Shown here in pieces: positions 1-7,683 of a DNA stretch of 64,000 bases. The notes beneath the pieces were generated by a model. It was not told the DNA's origin. It worked only from the letters and a program-made list of their open reading frames with translations, and searched no databases. The position numbers were made by a program, and so were the translations under genes. How positions within the stretch are numbered: position 1 is the stretch's first letter; each line of letters begins with the position of its first letter. The stretch is taken from assembly GCA_964475755.1 (NCBI GenBank), contig CAYYXR010000001.1, positions 1-64,000 of the forward strand, read 5' to 3'. Source of the DNA: UBA11612 sp964475755. Its GTDB lineage: Bacteria; Pseudomonadota; Alphaproteobacteria; Rhodospirillales; Rhodospirillaceae.

Positions 1-68
1 CGAGAAGATTCGAACTCCTAACCTTCTGATCCGTAGTCAGATGCTCTATCCAGTTGAGCTACGGGCGC
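1..68 (-). tRNA. tRNA-Arg (anticodon ACG), 3' end cut off by the window edge
   Basis: Read on the minus strand, the acceptor strand GCGCCCG begins at 68, followed by a D-arm with AGCTCAACTGGATAGAGC. The anticodon stem TCTGA/TCAGA encloses the loop CTACGGA, so T33 is followed by anticodon ACG, and the T-arm carries TTCGAAT. The last acceptor bases and CCA lie before position 1. Anticodon ACG (A34 normally deaminated to inosine) reads CGU, CGC and CGA arginine codons. The call is secure from the cloverleaf; only the 3' end is missing. Confidence 0.93.
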
Positions 69-442
69 AAGACCAGCCTAGCTACCCACTAGACGGTCGG
101 CCGTGCCGTTTAGCGGTCCACAGGCGAGAATCGGCTTGAAACTGCCATTTCCCGACCGCAGAGGTGGCCTGAGATACTAAGATCGACTGGGCTATGCAAG
201 AAAAACCTAAGGGAAGCCGGTTTCCAGCCGTCTTGTTATGGGTCCGGCCATTGAGTAAAGTCTCCCGAAGTGTGGACCGGCGCAGATTTTTAAAGCGCCG
301 ACAAGCATTTGAGGGTAGTTTCTTAAGTTCGTTATCGGGGGCATACCGGCGGACGTTACGCAGATAACCTATAGCCGGACGAAAGTGTGAGATTAGGGAT
401 GCAGTTACAGGGGCTGTCCGAAGAACAGTGGGGACACGGCAA
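69..442. other. Gene-free stretch between tRNA-Arg and the lipoprotein gene
   Basis: I see no open reading frame with coding character on either strand here. A short hairpin, CGGCGC/GCGCCG around an A/T-rich loop near 280-297, has no U-tract on its distal side and is not a clear terminator. No confident promoter was found. The region probably holds the tRNA promoter (minus strand) and that of the lipoprotein gene (plus strand). Confidence 0.4.
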
Positions 443-506
443 ATGCGCGCTGGGTCAATAGAGATCAGTTAATCGTTCGGCATATCGCGGTATTGCGGCG
501 ATTGTT

Positions 507-1563
507 TTGGCCTTCGGTTTAGGAGGCTGTTCATTCGCGAATGAGGCTCTGTTCCCTTCATTTTTAGGCGACGATGGTTCGTCGTCGGCCGCGGCAGAGT
601 CCATGGAAGCCACTGCGGCACCGAGCCCAGCCGCAGCCGCCTCCTCTGCACAACCGGTCCCCGAGTACTCCGAAAGCAATTTCGGGCCGACAGCAGTTGG
701 CCAGAAAGCCACCCAGTTTCGCGAGGAATTTGAAGAGCTAAAGGCCAATACGGATACCCGTATGCAACAGCTGGATTCTCTTCGAGCCCAAACCATCGGG
801 AATGTGCAGACCTACCATAGTTTAGTGGGTGGAATTCGGTCTCGACTTCAAATGGGATCGACACCCGGCAACCCCGAGCTTCTGGCGCGCTGGCAGCAAG
901 CTCAAACGCAATTGACCCGTATTGACGCGGATATTGCAGCACTTAATCAGCTCTCTGCGCTGGTATCAGGTGATGCTGGAACTTCTGCATACTTGATTGA
1001 AAATATCCGCGCCGCATTTGGATTGTCCGGCGCCTTAGAAGAAGACCATCGCAGACTCCGAGTTCTGGAAGACGAAGTAAATCAGAACGCTATTGTAATT
1101 GATCGCGCGCTACTGCTGCTGAATGACGAAATTAATCGTCAGCAACAATACGTGACGGAAGAGCGGGGTGCGCTGGTTCAGCTGGCCGCAGATATCAATG
1201 CAGGCCAATCATACTCGATTTCTCCCCAACGCTCCGCCGCACCGGCGCGACCTGTGGCTTCGGTAACGCCGGCGTCGTTAGGGCAACGGCGGCCCTTGGT
1301 CATCATTAGGTTTGACCAACCAGATGTCGAATACGAGCCCGCTTTATCAGGCCCTCAGCAGGGCTTTAGAGCGCCGCCCAGATGCCGTATTCAACTTAGT
1401 CGCTGTGTCGCCTCAAGGCGGCAACCCGGCGAACGCGCGCCAGAATGCAGAAGCTGTGTACGAGTCCATGACAAATATGGGACTCCCTTCAGAACGCGTC
1501 GCTATGGCTGCAATGGGCAGCACTTCAGCTTCAACACCGGAAGTACATATTTACGTCCGCTGA
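507..1563 (+). pseudogene. Lipoprotein with OmpA-like C-terminal segment, disrupted by frameshift(s)
   Basis: The frame opening at 507 (TTG) reads a hydrophobic segment ending in a lipobox (LGGC at about residues 5-8). An Ala/Ser/Pro-rich linker and a long helical, probably coiled-coil region follow, up to about residue 235. Near 1350 the coding signal moves to the next frame: frame 1 ends with the motif VIIRFDQPDVEYEPAL, and from about 1354 frame 2 continues LYQALSRALERRPDAVFNLV and ends EVHIYVR at 1563. This resembles the C-terminus of a family seen in alphaproteobacteria. A two-base loss in a GCGC repeat (only GC present) would explain the shift. No good start codon lies in the first frame; an ATG at 443 in another frame, preceded by GGGG, would need a second shift near 460. 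Sequencing error and real decay cannot be told apart here. Confidence 0.62.
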
Positions 1564-1586
1564 AATTCTGATCATTTTATTTCGGG

Positions 1587-1617
1587 AAAACGCCACTCGT
1601 AAAAAGTGGCGTTTTTT
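1587..1617 (+). terminator. Rho-independent terminator after the lipoprotein gene
   Basis: A stem AAACGCCACT/AGTGGCGTTT with a short A-rich loop is followed by a run of six T. The stem is preceded by AAAA, so it may also end transcription of panC arriving from the other strand. It sits 24 bases after the lipoprotein stop and 18 bases from the panC stop, between convergent genes. Confidence 0.85.
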
Positions 1618-1634
1618 ATATGTGGCCAGCTGCG

Positions 1635-2501
1635 CTACGGCTGAATCGGCACGTTATCAATAAGCCTTGCCTTTCCGAGATGCGCCGCAGCCAAAACGCG
1701 ACCTGGCTTATTGCTGTTTTCATAGGAGTTTAGCGTGTCGGCGTATCGCGCTTCAACATAGTCCACGGATTTGAATCCAGAATTTAAGATCGCCTCTTTG
1801 GCAGCTTGCAACGTAGGGACAATTTCCGAGCCGCCCGCAATCTCCCGAGCCGCCTTTGTAATTTCAGCGAACAACGTTGGCGCCGCGCGCCGTTCTTCCT
1901 CGGTCAAATACGTATTGCGCGAAGACATTGCCAAGCCGTCTCGCTCGCGCACCGTGGGAACGCCGATAACATCCACAGGGATGTTGAGGTCCGCGACGAA
2001 TCTGCGGATGGTCACGAGCTGCTGGTAATCCTTTTCTCCAAACAAAGCGATATCGGGCAAAGATTGAAGCATAAGCTTGGTCACCACTGTTGCAACACCG
2101 TCGAAGTGCCCCGTCCGATGCGCTCCATCAAGAATCGTCGATATTCCACCGACATGAACCGAGGTTGCATATCCCTCCGGGTACATTTCTTCCGCGGAAG
2201 GCGCAAACAAGAGATGGACCCCAGATGCGTTCAGCATCTCAAAGTCTTCTGATTCGCGCCTCGGATAGGCTGCCAAGTCTTCCTTGGGACCGAACTGCTT
2301 AGGGTTAACGAAGATAGTCGCGATCACTCTGTCCGCGAGCTTTTTGGCGTTTTCCATGAGCTTCATATGGCCCTGATGCAGCGCCCCCATGGTGGGGACA
2401 AGGGCCACAGAGCATCCTTCCTGTCGCCAGCTTTGGATTCGGCGGCGAAGACTTTTCACATCACGAACGGCAACAAGTGCGCCTGTATATGAATTGGGCA
2501 T
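1635..2501 (-). CDS. panC: Pantothenate synthetase
   Basis: The enzyme joins pantoate and beta-alanine with ATP hydrolysis to AMP, the last step of pantothenate (vitamin B5) synthesis in the cytoplasm. The 288-residue protein shows the family's nucleotide-binding signature PTMGALHQGH at residues 36-45. It also has IFVNPKQFGP, the FGEKDYQQL segment and the C-terminal MSSRNTYL motif. Length is normal for PanC. The gene reads toward the shared terminator at 1587-1617. No panB is adjacent. Upstream on the same strand lie a possible small membrane ORF and a histidine kinase, with a gap of about 100 bases that could hold its own promoter. Confidence 0.97.
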   Translation of the reverse strand: MPNSYTGALVAVRDVKSLRRRIQSWRQEGCSVALVPTMGALHQGHMKLMENAKKLADRVIATIFVNPKQFGPKEDLAAYPRRESEDFEMLNASGVHLLFAPSAEEMYPEGYATSVHVGGISTILDGAHRTGHFDGVATVVTKLMLQSLPDIALFGEKDYQQLVTIRRFVADLNIPVDVIGVPTVRERDGLAMSSRNTYLTEEERRAAPTLFAEITKAAREIAGGSEIVPTLQAAKEAILNSGFKSVDYVEARYADTLNSYENSNKPGRVLAAAHLGKARLIDNVPIQP

Positions 2502-2605
2502 GAGCGATTACCTTTAACTACTCAAACCACCGAAGATTAAGTCGAGCAAGCATTGCCTTGGTTTAACGCTTTTGAGGAACGTGGTCGCGAGTCATGTTAA
2601 CCGTT

Positions 2606-2698
2606 TCAATTTCGATGGCGGTAGTGCCAAAGAATCACGCCAATCGCCAGGGCCAGCGCCAGCAACCCAAGGAGCTCCGAAGCACTCATAACTTCCAT
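2606..2698 (-). CDS. Possible 30-residue single-pass membrane protein
   Basis: A short frame from ATG at 2698 encodes about 30 residues. A hydrophobic core LLGLLALALAIGVILW is followed by the basic tail HYRHRN, the usual pattern for a one-segment inner-membrane peptide with a cytoplasmic C-terminus. A second in-frame ATG lies at 2689. It starts 33 bases after the histidine kinase stop, on the same strand, so it could be co-transcribed. The ribosome binding site is weak (GAGAAG about 13 bases upstream of the first ATG, GGAAG close to the second). Conservation evidence is needed; chance occurrence is possible. Confidence 0.35.
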   Translation of the reverse strand: MEVMSASELLGLLALALAIGVILWHYRHRN

Positions 2699-2730
2699 TT
2701 ACCACAATACTTCTCAAAAGTCGGGAGCAA

Positions 2731-4167
2731 CTAAACTGGAAAATGCACTTCAAAAACCGTCCCCGACGGACCCGTTGCCGCTAGCTCAAGATCTCCTCCT
2801 TGCGCGCGCATAAGTTCCCGCGCAATGGGAAGACCTAAGCCCGAGCCGCCGGTGCGGCCGGACCCTGCAAACGGCACAAAAATATTCTCGACGGCTCTGG
2901 GCGGCAAACCGCTGCCGTTGTCCTGCACATACAGCAACCTACCCGTTTTCTCGGAACGCAGACTTAATTCAATTTTTGTTGCCTTAGCTTCCGACGCATT
3001 AATCAATAAATTTTCTAAAACGCGACGCGTAAGTTCGGGGTCTATCGACAGCGTTACCGACCGCGTGTCTGATATTTTTATTTCGCAATCGCCGAGCAAT
3101 GACTGAGTCGAACAACAAATACCCTCAAGAAGGTCAGCCAAATTTACTGAACTTTTCCGTACGTCTGGCAGCCCTTCTTTGGCAAACCGAAGAGTAGAAG
3201 CGGCCAGGTTTGAGGCCCGATCCACGGACTCAACCATGCCCGCAGTAATACGCTTGATCTTAGCATCCGATACCGCTTCCAAACGCGCCGACTCAAGCAC
3301 TGCGGATGCCAAAATGTTTTTCAGGTCGTGAGAAATTTTAGTAACGGCGGTACCGACTCCCGCAAGACGATCCTTCTGCAATAAAGCTGTTCTGAGCTCC
3401 CGCTGCATGTCGGCTAAGGACCGCTCGGCAATACCGACCTCATCGTTACGAGAGCTGGGCACAATTATTCTTTCCGGATCATCCGGGGCTTCTTGAAATC
3501 CGGTCATCGATTCCGCCAGTTTGTGGAGAGGACGGACCGCTAACCATTGCAGGGACAGATAGACCAACGCCGCCGTGGTAACGGAAATCACAATGCTTAG
3601 GACAAATATGCGGCCCGCATACGCCCACATCGCCGCTCGAAGGGGGCTTTCAGGCAACACACCTTCTACCAATACGCGGCTATCAGCGGGACTGACGTCT
3701 TTGACCGCAATTATTACTTCCCCTCGCCTAACCATGGCGGCAAACGCATCAAAAATCAGGTGCCAAAAGCGGTCAGCTCTAAGGTCAAAATGATATGTAG
3801 GCGCAGCCCCTTGATCCACTCCCAACGCGACTAAAGGCATATCGGGATAGTCGACGGTCATGTACAGCATTCCGCTTTGCGTAAGAAGGCGGTCACGCAT
3901 TTCCGGCTCGATGCTTTGCGGCACTGACTCCAACGCAGACATCGTTAAATGCGCTGCTGCTAATTTTTCCCGAAGATAATCCAACCGAAAACGCCCCATA
4001 GTCGGTGCAAAAACCGCTGCTTCGGCAATCAATACAAAAATGACTGTCAAAAGGAGGAGTCGCGCTGACAGGCTAAACGTAATGCGGCGCTTCGTTAAGT
4101 TTCCGGACAGCACATCTCCACCTTGAGCGACAGGGGCCGAATCAGAGCCGTCGTGAGAAAAATTCAT
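2731..4167 (-). CDS. Membrane sensor histidine kinase without adjacent regulator
   Basis: This is a 478-residue two-component sensor. I place the start at ATG 4167, one base after the stop of the upstream flavoprotein gene; a longer frame exists but overlaps it. TM1 lies at about residues 35-55, then an extracytoplasmic domain of about 130 residues. TM2 is at about 184-210, followed by a HAMP linker. The phosphoacceptor is H280 in ISHDLKN, with the N box ENLLINASEA near 385-394, G1 box DNGSGLP near 416 and G2 box GGSGLGLPIA near 440. The catalytic core therefore looks intact. No response regulator is encoded nearby. The spacing suggests one transcript with the flavoprotein and TVP38 genes. 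The signal sensed is unknown. Confidence 0.9.
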   Translation of the reverse strand: MNFSHDGSDSAPVAQGGDVLSGNLTKRRITFSLSARLLLLTVIFVLIAEAAVFAPTMGRFRLDYLREKLAAAHLTMSALESVPQSIEPEMRDRLLTQSGMLYMTVDYPDMPLVALGVDQGAAPTYHFDLRADRFWHLIFDAFAAMVRRGEVIIAVKDVSPADSRVLVEGVLPESPLRAAMWAYAGRIFVLSIVISVTTAALVYLSLQWLAVRPLHKLAESMTGFQEAPDDPERIIVPSSRNDEVGIAERSLADMQRELRTALLQKDRLAGVGTAVTKISHDLKNILASAVLESARLEAVSDAKIKRITAGMVESVDRASNLAASTLRFAKEGLPDVRKSSVNLADLLEGICCSTQSLLGDCEIKISDTRSVTLSIDPELTRRVLENLLINASEAKATKIELSLRSEKTGRLLYVQDNGSGLPPRAVENIFVPFAGSGRTGGSGLGLPIARELMRAQGGDLELAATGPSGTVFEVHFPV

Positions 4168-4168
4168 T

Positions 4169-5599
4169 CTAGCCAAAACGGCTAAGAAATTTAACCAGCG
4201 CGCGCGTGCTCGGCCCATAGAGAGTAGGCGTGTAAAACGATCCGGCTGCGCGTTTGCTGATTTCACCAAGCGTTGGGTACGGCGCGATCATGGTTGCCAT
4301 TGAACCAATCTTCAATCCATTACTCATCGCAAGCACCCAAGGCTGGATAAGCTCTCCTGCACTCGGCCCTACAATACCGCAGCCGTATATTTTTCCGCGC
4401 ATTGACGTAACGACTTTCACCAGGCCTTTATTTCTGCCTTCCGCGCGAGCGCGATCGTTCTCTTCGAACTTAGAAACTAAGACACGCACGTTATCGCCGT
4501 AAACTTCGCGTGCTTTTTCCTCAGTCAGGCCTACCTGCGCAACTTCTGGATCTGTATAGGTCACCCAAGGAACAGTCCTGTAGCTGGCCTTACTTGGAAG
4601 CCTAAATAATGCGTTTCGCACGACAACACCGGCGTGATAGCCCGCGACATGCGTAAATTGGAGACCTCCAACACAATCTCCAATGGCATATACGCGGCGA
4701 TTCGTTGTTTTTAAGCCAGAGTCAACGCGCACGCCTTCTTCTGAATACTCAATTCCCGCGTAATCCAATCCCAGCCCGTGCACTATCGGTCGCCGCCCTG
4801 TCGCCACCAACATATGAGAGCCCTCGATGGACTGCGCCTGACCGTTAGAGCTAACTGTCACTTCAATACCGCTTGCCTGAGCCACGATGGCTTGCGTGCG
4901 CACGCCTTCAAATATTTGCACGCCGTTTTCTATCAATTTTTGCCGCAAAACATCCCGCAATTCCGGATCGTCCTTTGGAAGTAGTCGGTTCATCTCAACA
5001 ACCGCTACTTCCGAACCTAGGCCGCGAAAAGCTTGCGCCAGTTCGCATCCTATGGGACCGCCACCCAATACGATCAGGCGAGCGGGCAGTTCAGTTAAAT
5101 CAAATATCGTTTCATTCGTGAAAAAAGGAACGTGCTTCAGCCCATCTATAGGGGGAACAAACGGTTGGGAGCCCGTTGCCAGCACAAAGCGCCGTGCACG
5201 GACCTTGTATTCACCTGCCTCTATTTCACGAGGAGAGATGAATTGTGCTGACGCCTTCACAACATTTACGCCTAGCCCTTCGAATCGCTCAACAGAATCG
5301 TGCGGCTCAATCGATGCGATTACCTTTTTTACATGCTCTGATACCCGCGCGAACTCAACGGACGACGATAATTTCACGCCGAGGTCCGGGAACTGTCGTT
5401 CCAACAGGGCGCGATGCGCTGCCGCCAGAAGGGATTTGGAGGGCACGCAACCTGTATTAAGGCAGTCTCCGCCCATCTTGCCTTTCTCAACGAGGACCAC
5501 CGACGCGCCCATTTGAACGGCTCCGGCGGCCACGGAAAGGCCCGCAGAACCGGCCCCTATGACGCAGATATCTGGCGTCAAAACACCCTTATTGCCCAC
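4169..5599 (-). CDS. FAD-dependent pyridine nucleotide-disulfide oxidoreductase (mercuric-reductase-like)
   Basis: This is a roughly 476-residue flavoprotein of the dihydrolipoamide dehydrogenase/mercuric reductase family. FAD-binding GAGSAG lies at residues 15-20, the redox-active pair in GGDCLNTGCVPSK at C46/C51, and NAD(P)-binding GGGPIGCELAQ near 180. A C-terminal dimerisation domain follows. Where lipoamide dehydrogenases carry a catalytic His in HPTxxE, this protein reads YPTLGE, as in MerA-like members. It lacks the C-terminal Cys pair and N-terminal metal-binding domain of true mercuric reductase. Start GTG 5599 is chosen because AGAGGA lies 9 bases upstream; it overlaps the TVP38 gene by 11 bases. 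Translational coupling suggests a shared redox role, substrate unknown. Confidence 0.9.
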   Translation of the reverse strand: MGNKGVLTPDICVIGAGSAGLSVAAGAVQMGASVVLVEKGKMGGDCLNTGCVPSKSLLAAAHRALLERQFPDLGVKLSSSVEFARVSEHVKKVIASIEPHDSVERFEGLGVNVVKASAQFISPREIEAGEYKVRARRFVLATGSQPFVPPIDGLKHVPFFTNETIFDLTELPARLIVLGGGPIGCELAQAFRGLGSEVAVVEMNRLLPKDDPELRDVLRQKLIENGVQIFEGVRTQAIVAQASGIEVTVSSNGQAQSIEGSHMLVATGRRPIVHGLGLDYAGIEYSEEGVRVDSGLKTTNRRVYAIGDCVGGLQFTHVAGYHAGVVVRNALFRLPSKASYRTVPWVTYTDPEVAQVGLTEEKAREVYGDNVRVLVSKFEENDRARAEGRNKGLVKVVTSMRGKIYGCGIVGPSAGELIQPWVLAMSNGLKIGSMATMIAPYPTLGEISKRAAGSFYTPTLYGPSTRALVKFLSRFG

Positions 5600-6326
5600 G
5601 AGTTCGGATCCTCTTGTAAACAACGGGAATTAAAGCGAGCACGGCCAAACCAACGAGCGCCCCAATAACGGTCGGCTGCATAAGGGCCGCCGACGGATCA
5701 ACGCCGGCGCCCGCCTCAAGCGCGTCTCCGACACCTGCACCTACGGTCGCATACACAAACGTACCTGGAATTATTCCGAAGAATGTTCCGAATAAATACG
5801 TATGAAGTGGCACGCCAAGAAATGCGGGAACCAAATTGACCAGAAAGAATGGGAACAGAGGGACAAGTCTTAGGACAAGGAGGTAACTTAGTGCGTCCTT
5901 CTTAAACCCATCTTCCATTTTACTTAGGGTTGAACCTGCCTTTTCTCTGAGGACATCACCGAGGACATATTTGGCCAACAAAAATACGGCGGTCGCGCCA
6001 ATCGTGGCGGCAAATACGATATAGAGCGTGCCTGCAATTGGCCCGAAGACGAACCCTCCTGCAATCGTCAACCAGACCGCCCCAGGGATCGAAAACGCAA
6101 CGGCAATGATATAGATGGCCATGAACGAAACGACCGCAACCACGGTGTTTCGCTCCACAAACAGCAATAAGCGCTCTCTGTTCGCACTCAAGCTTTCGAG
6201 GGACAGATAATCGCTGACCCCGCTTAAAAAGATTGACCCCAATACCACGGCAAACGCGCCAAGCGTCAAAAGGCGGCCTCGGGTCAGTGTGGCGGGCGCC
6301 CTTGGCGGGCGACTGGTATAGTCCAT
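5589..6326 (-). CDS. TVP38/TMEM64 family membrane protein
   Basis: This 245-residue protein has about five to six hydrophobic segments and the family's conserved core around LRLVPLFPFFLVN, with GGFVFGPIAGT upstream (VTT/SNARE-associated domain). Bacterial members belong to the DedA superfamily of lipid scramblase or transporter-like proteins of the inner membrane. It is the first gene of a minus-strand operon with the flavoprotein (11-base overlap) and the histidine kinase. TVP38 genes beside lipoamide dehydrogenase-like genes are a recurring association in bacteria, but the joint function is not established. Confidence 0.88.
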   Translation of the reverse strand: MDYTSRPPRAPATLTRGRLLTLGAFAVVLGSIFLSGVSDYLSLESLSANRERLLLFVERNTVVAVVSFMAIYIIAVAFSIPGAVWLTIAGGFVFGPIAGTLYIVFAATIGATAVFLLAKYVLGDVLREKAGSTLSKMEDGFKKDALSYLLVLRLVPLFPFFLVNLVPAFLGVPLHTYLFGTFFGIIPGTFVYATVGAGVGDALEAGAGVDPSAALMQPTVIGALVGLAVLALIPVVYKRIRTRGQ

Positions 6327-6651
6327 ATTAGGTCTCGGAATAGGGGCGTAAATCAGCCCGTTTAAAACTCTTAGTGAGCGCTAAGTGTACCTTCTAGCCC
6401 CTAAACTGCACCACACAGAGCCGTGAGCTAGGACACCGAAAGCGATTCGGAGCGGGCAGGTTTGGGGCAGGGCCGGAAATTCACCCCCGTTTGCTCCCCC
6501 CAGGCCCAGAAAACTGCCGATTTTTAGGGAAATTTAGTCGCGACGGCGTTGACTTAGGGCCGACCGGCCCGGTATACACCGCCCCGCTATCCAATTTGGG
6601 CACTCCCCAACCGTGGCGGGGTGCCATCTTTTTTAGAGTGGAGTTGCTGAC
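6327..6651. other. Divergent intergenic region upstream of the TVP38 operon and rpmH
   Basis: No gene is supported in this stretch. Its right half holds the rpmH promoter (separate entry). Near the TVP38 start there is an imperfect inverted repeat, ACTCTTAG/CTAAGTGT around TGAGCG at 6367-6388, which could be an operator for the TVP38 operon but has no other support. No DnaA-box cluster was seen, so I do not call an origin here although rpmH is often near one. Confidence 0.4.
6549..6578 (+). promoter_or_regulatory. Sigma-70 type promoter for rpmH-rnpA-yidD-yidC
   Basis: The -35 hexamer TTGACT (6549-6554) is separated by 17-18 bases from the -10 GTATAC/TATACA (6572-6578). This predicts transcription starting about 65 bases before the rpmH GTG. 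It is one of the best promoter matches in the window, as expected for a ribosomal protein gene. Confidence 0.7.
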
Positions 6652-6786
6652 GTGAAACGCACGTATCAGCCGAGCAAACTGGTGCGAAAGCGCCGTCACG
6701 GCTTCCGTTCCCGCATGGCAACGGTAGGCGGCCGCAAGGTTGTGGCCAACCGCCGCGCAAAGGGCCGCAAGCGCCTCTCGGCTTAA
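6652..6786 (+). CDS. rpmH: Large ribosomal subunit protein bL34
   Basis: This is a 44-residue, very basic protein starting MKRTYQPSKLVRKRRHGFRS and ending GRKRLSA, matching the L34 family over its whole length. The start codon is GTG at 6652, with AGTGGAG eight bases upstream. L34 is a late-assembling protein of the 50S subunit. It heads the classic rpmH-rnpA-yidD-yidC cluster. There is an 85-base gap before rnpA. A strong promoter lies about 75 bases upstream. Confidence 0.98.
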   Translation: MKRTYQPSKLVRKRRHGFRSRMATVGGRKVVANRRAKGRKRLSA

Positions 6787-6871
6787 GTTCTCTGTCGTAG
6801 GTTGCGGTTAGCAGCCTGCGACCATAATTAGGCTGGATTGGGGCAGCTCAACCACCGACGAATGGACCGCC

Positions 6872-7360
6872 ATGGCTTGGGGCACGGAACAGACCTCGAA
6901 TAGAGAAATCGTTTCCGACAGCCGAGTTGGCTACGACAAGTCCGTTGCCCAACACAGGCGGCTTTGGCGAACGCTTCGGCAACGCGCCGACTTCCTTCGC
7001 GTGCGAGCCTCAGGGATTCAGAATGTGACGCCGGGCTTCATCCTACAAGCGGCACCAAGACATTCTGCGCGCGCCCCCAATTACAATACAGCTATTCACA
7101 TTGGCTTTACCGCAAGTAAGAAAGTCGGGAATGCCGTATGCCGGAATCGTGTCAAACGCCGATTGCGCGCGCTGGCTGATAAGGTCATGGCGAGGGAGGC
7201 GAGTATGAACTTTGACTACGTTCTTGTAGGACGGGCTCAGACCCTCACTAGGGGGTTCGCCTTGATGGAGCAAGATCTTCAAAAGTCGCTGCAGCGAATT
7301 CAGGTCCGTGCACAAAAAACTGTGGCTGAAAAAACTCTCACTGTAGGCATCAGCAACTGA
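6872..7360 (+). CDS. rnpA: Ribonuclease P protein component
   Basis: This is the protein subunit that helps RNase P RNA bind and cleave pre-tRNA 5' leaders. The 162-residue protein shows the RNR motif in NAVCRNRVKRRLRA at residues 87-100, just after IGFTASKKVG, and a C-terminal helix region. About 30 extra residues precede the usual LRQRADFLRVR beginning. No alternative start codon exists in that stretch, so ATG 6872 appears forced. The last base of its TGA stop is the first base of the yidD ATG, indicating translational coupling. Confidence 0.96.
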   Translation: MAWGTEQTSNREIVSDSRVGYDKSVAQHRRLWRTLRQRADFLRVRASGIQNVTPGFILQAAPRHSARAPNYNTAIHIGFTASKKVGNAVCRNRVKRRLRALADKVMAREASMNFDYVLVGRAQTLTRGFALMEQDLQKSLQRIQVRAQKTVAEKTLTVGISN

Positions 7361-7674
7361 TGCTCACGGTATTACAAAAAATATTCGTATCGGTGATCAA
7401 TGGAGTTATTAGACTTTATCAGTTAGTTGTATCGCCTATTCTTGGCCCACGATGCAGGTATATGCCCTCATGCTCGGAGTACGCAGCCGAAGCATTCAAC
7501 CGGCATGGAATAGCTAAAGGGGGATGGCTCGCCATAAAACGGGTTGCGCGGTGCCACCCGTGGGGCGGGCATGGCTTTGACCCTGTTCCGGGCCTCATCG
7601 CCCACAAGGATAACAGCCAACCAAATTCACTTGAGGCTACCGCCTCACATAATCATTCACATTGCTCGAACTGA
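7360..7674 (+). CDS. yidD: Membrane protein insertion efficiency factor YidD
   Basis: This 104-residue member of the YidD family assists YidC in inserting inner-membrane proteins and binds the membrane through an N-terminal amphipathic helix. Diagnostic parts are the YQLVVSPILGPRCRYMPSCS block with its cysteines at about residues 32 and 38, then AIKRVARCHPWGGHGFDPVP. A short C-terminal tail rich in Asn, Ser and His is unique to this copy. Its start overlaps the rnpA stop (TGATG arrangement) and yidC follows nine bases later. Confidence 0.96.
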   Translation: MLTVLQKIFVSVINGVIRLYQLVVSPILGPRCRYMPSCSEYAAEAFNRHGIAKGGWLAIKRVARCHPWGGHGFDPVPGLIAHKDNSQPNSLEATASHNHSHCSN

Positions 7675-7683
7675 CCACGTCTC

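Noticed and set aside
410..440. Possible insertion sequence end (TGTCC and GGACA flanking GAAGAACAGTGG)
   Set aside because: The repeat is only five bases, there is no transposase or second terminal repeat nearby, and no target duplication was seen.
4168..4269. Longer start for the histidine kinase, 34 residues upstream
   Set aside because: The extension lies inside the flavoprotein gene and has no family character; ATG 4167 directly follows that gene's stop.
6327..6651. Possible replication origin beside rpmH
   Set aside because: No DnaA-box cluster or A/T-rich unwinding region was found, and dnaA is not adjacent; the gap is explained by divergent promoters.
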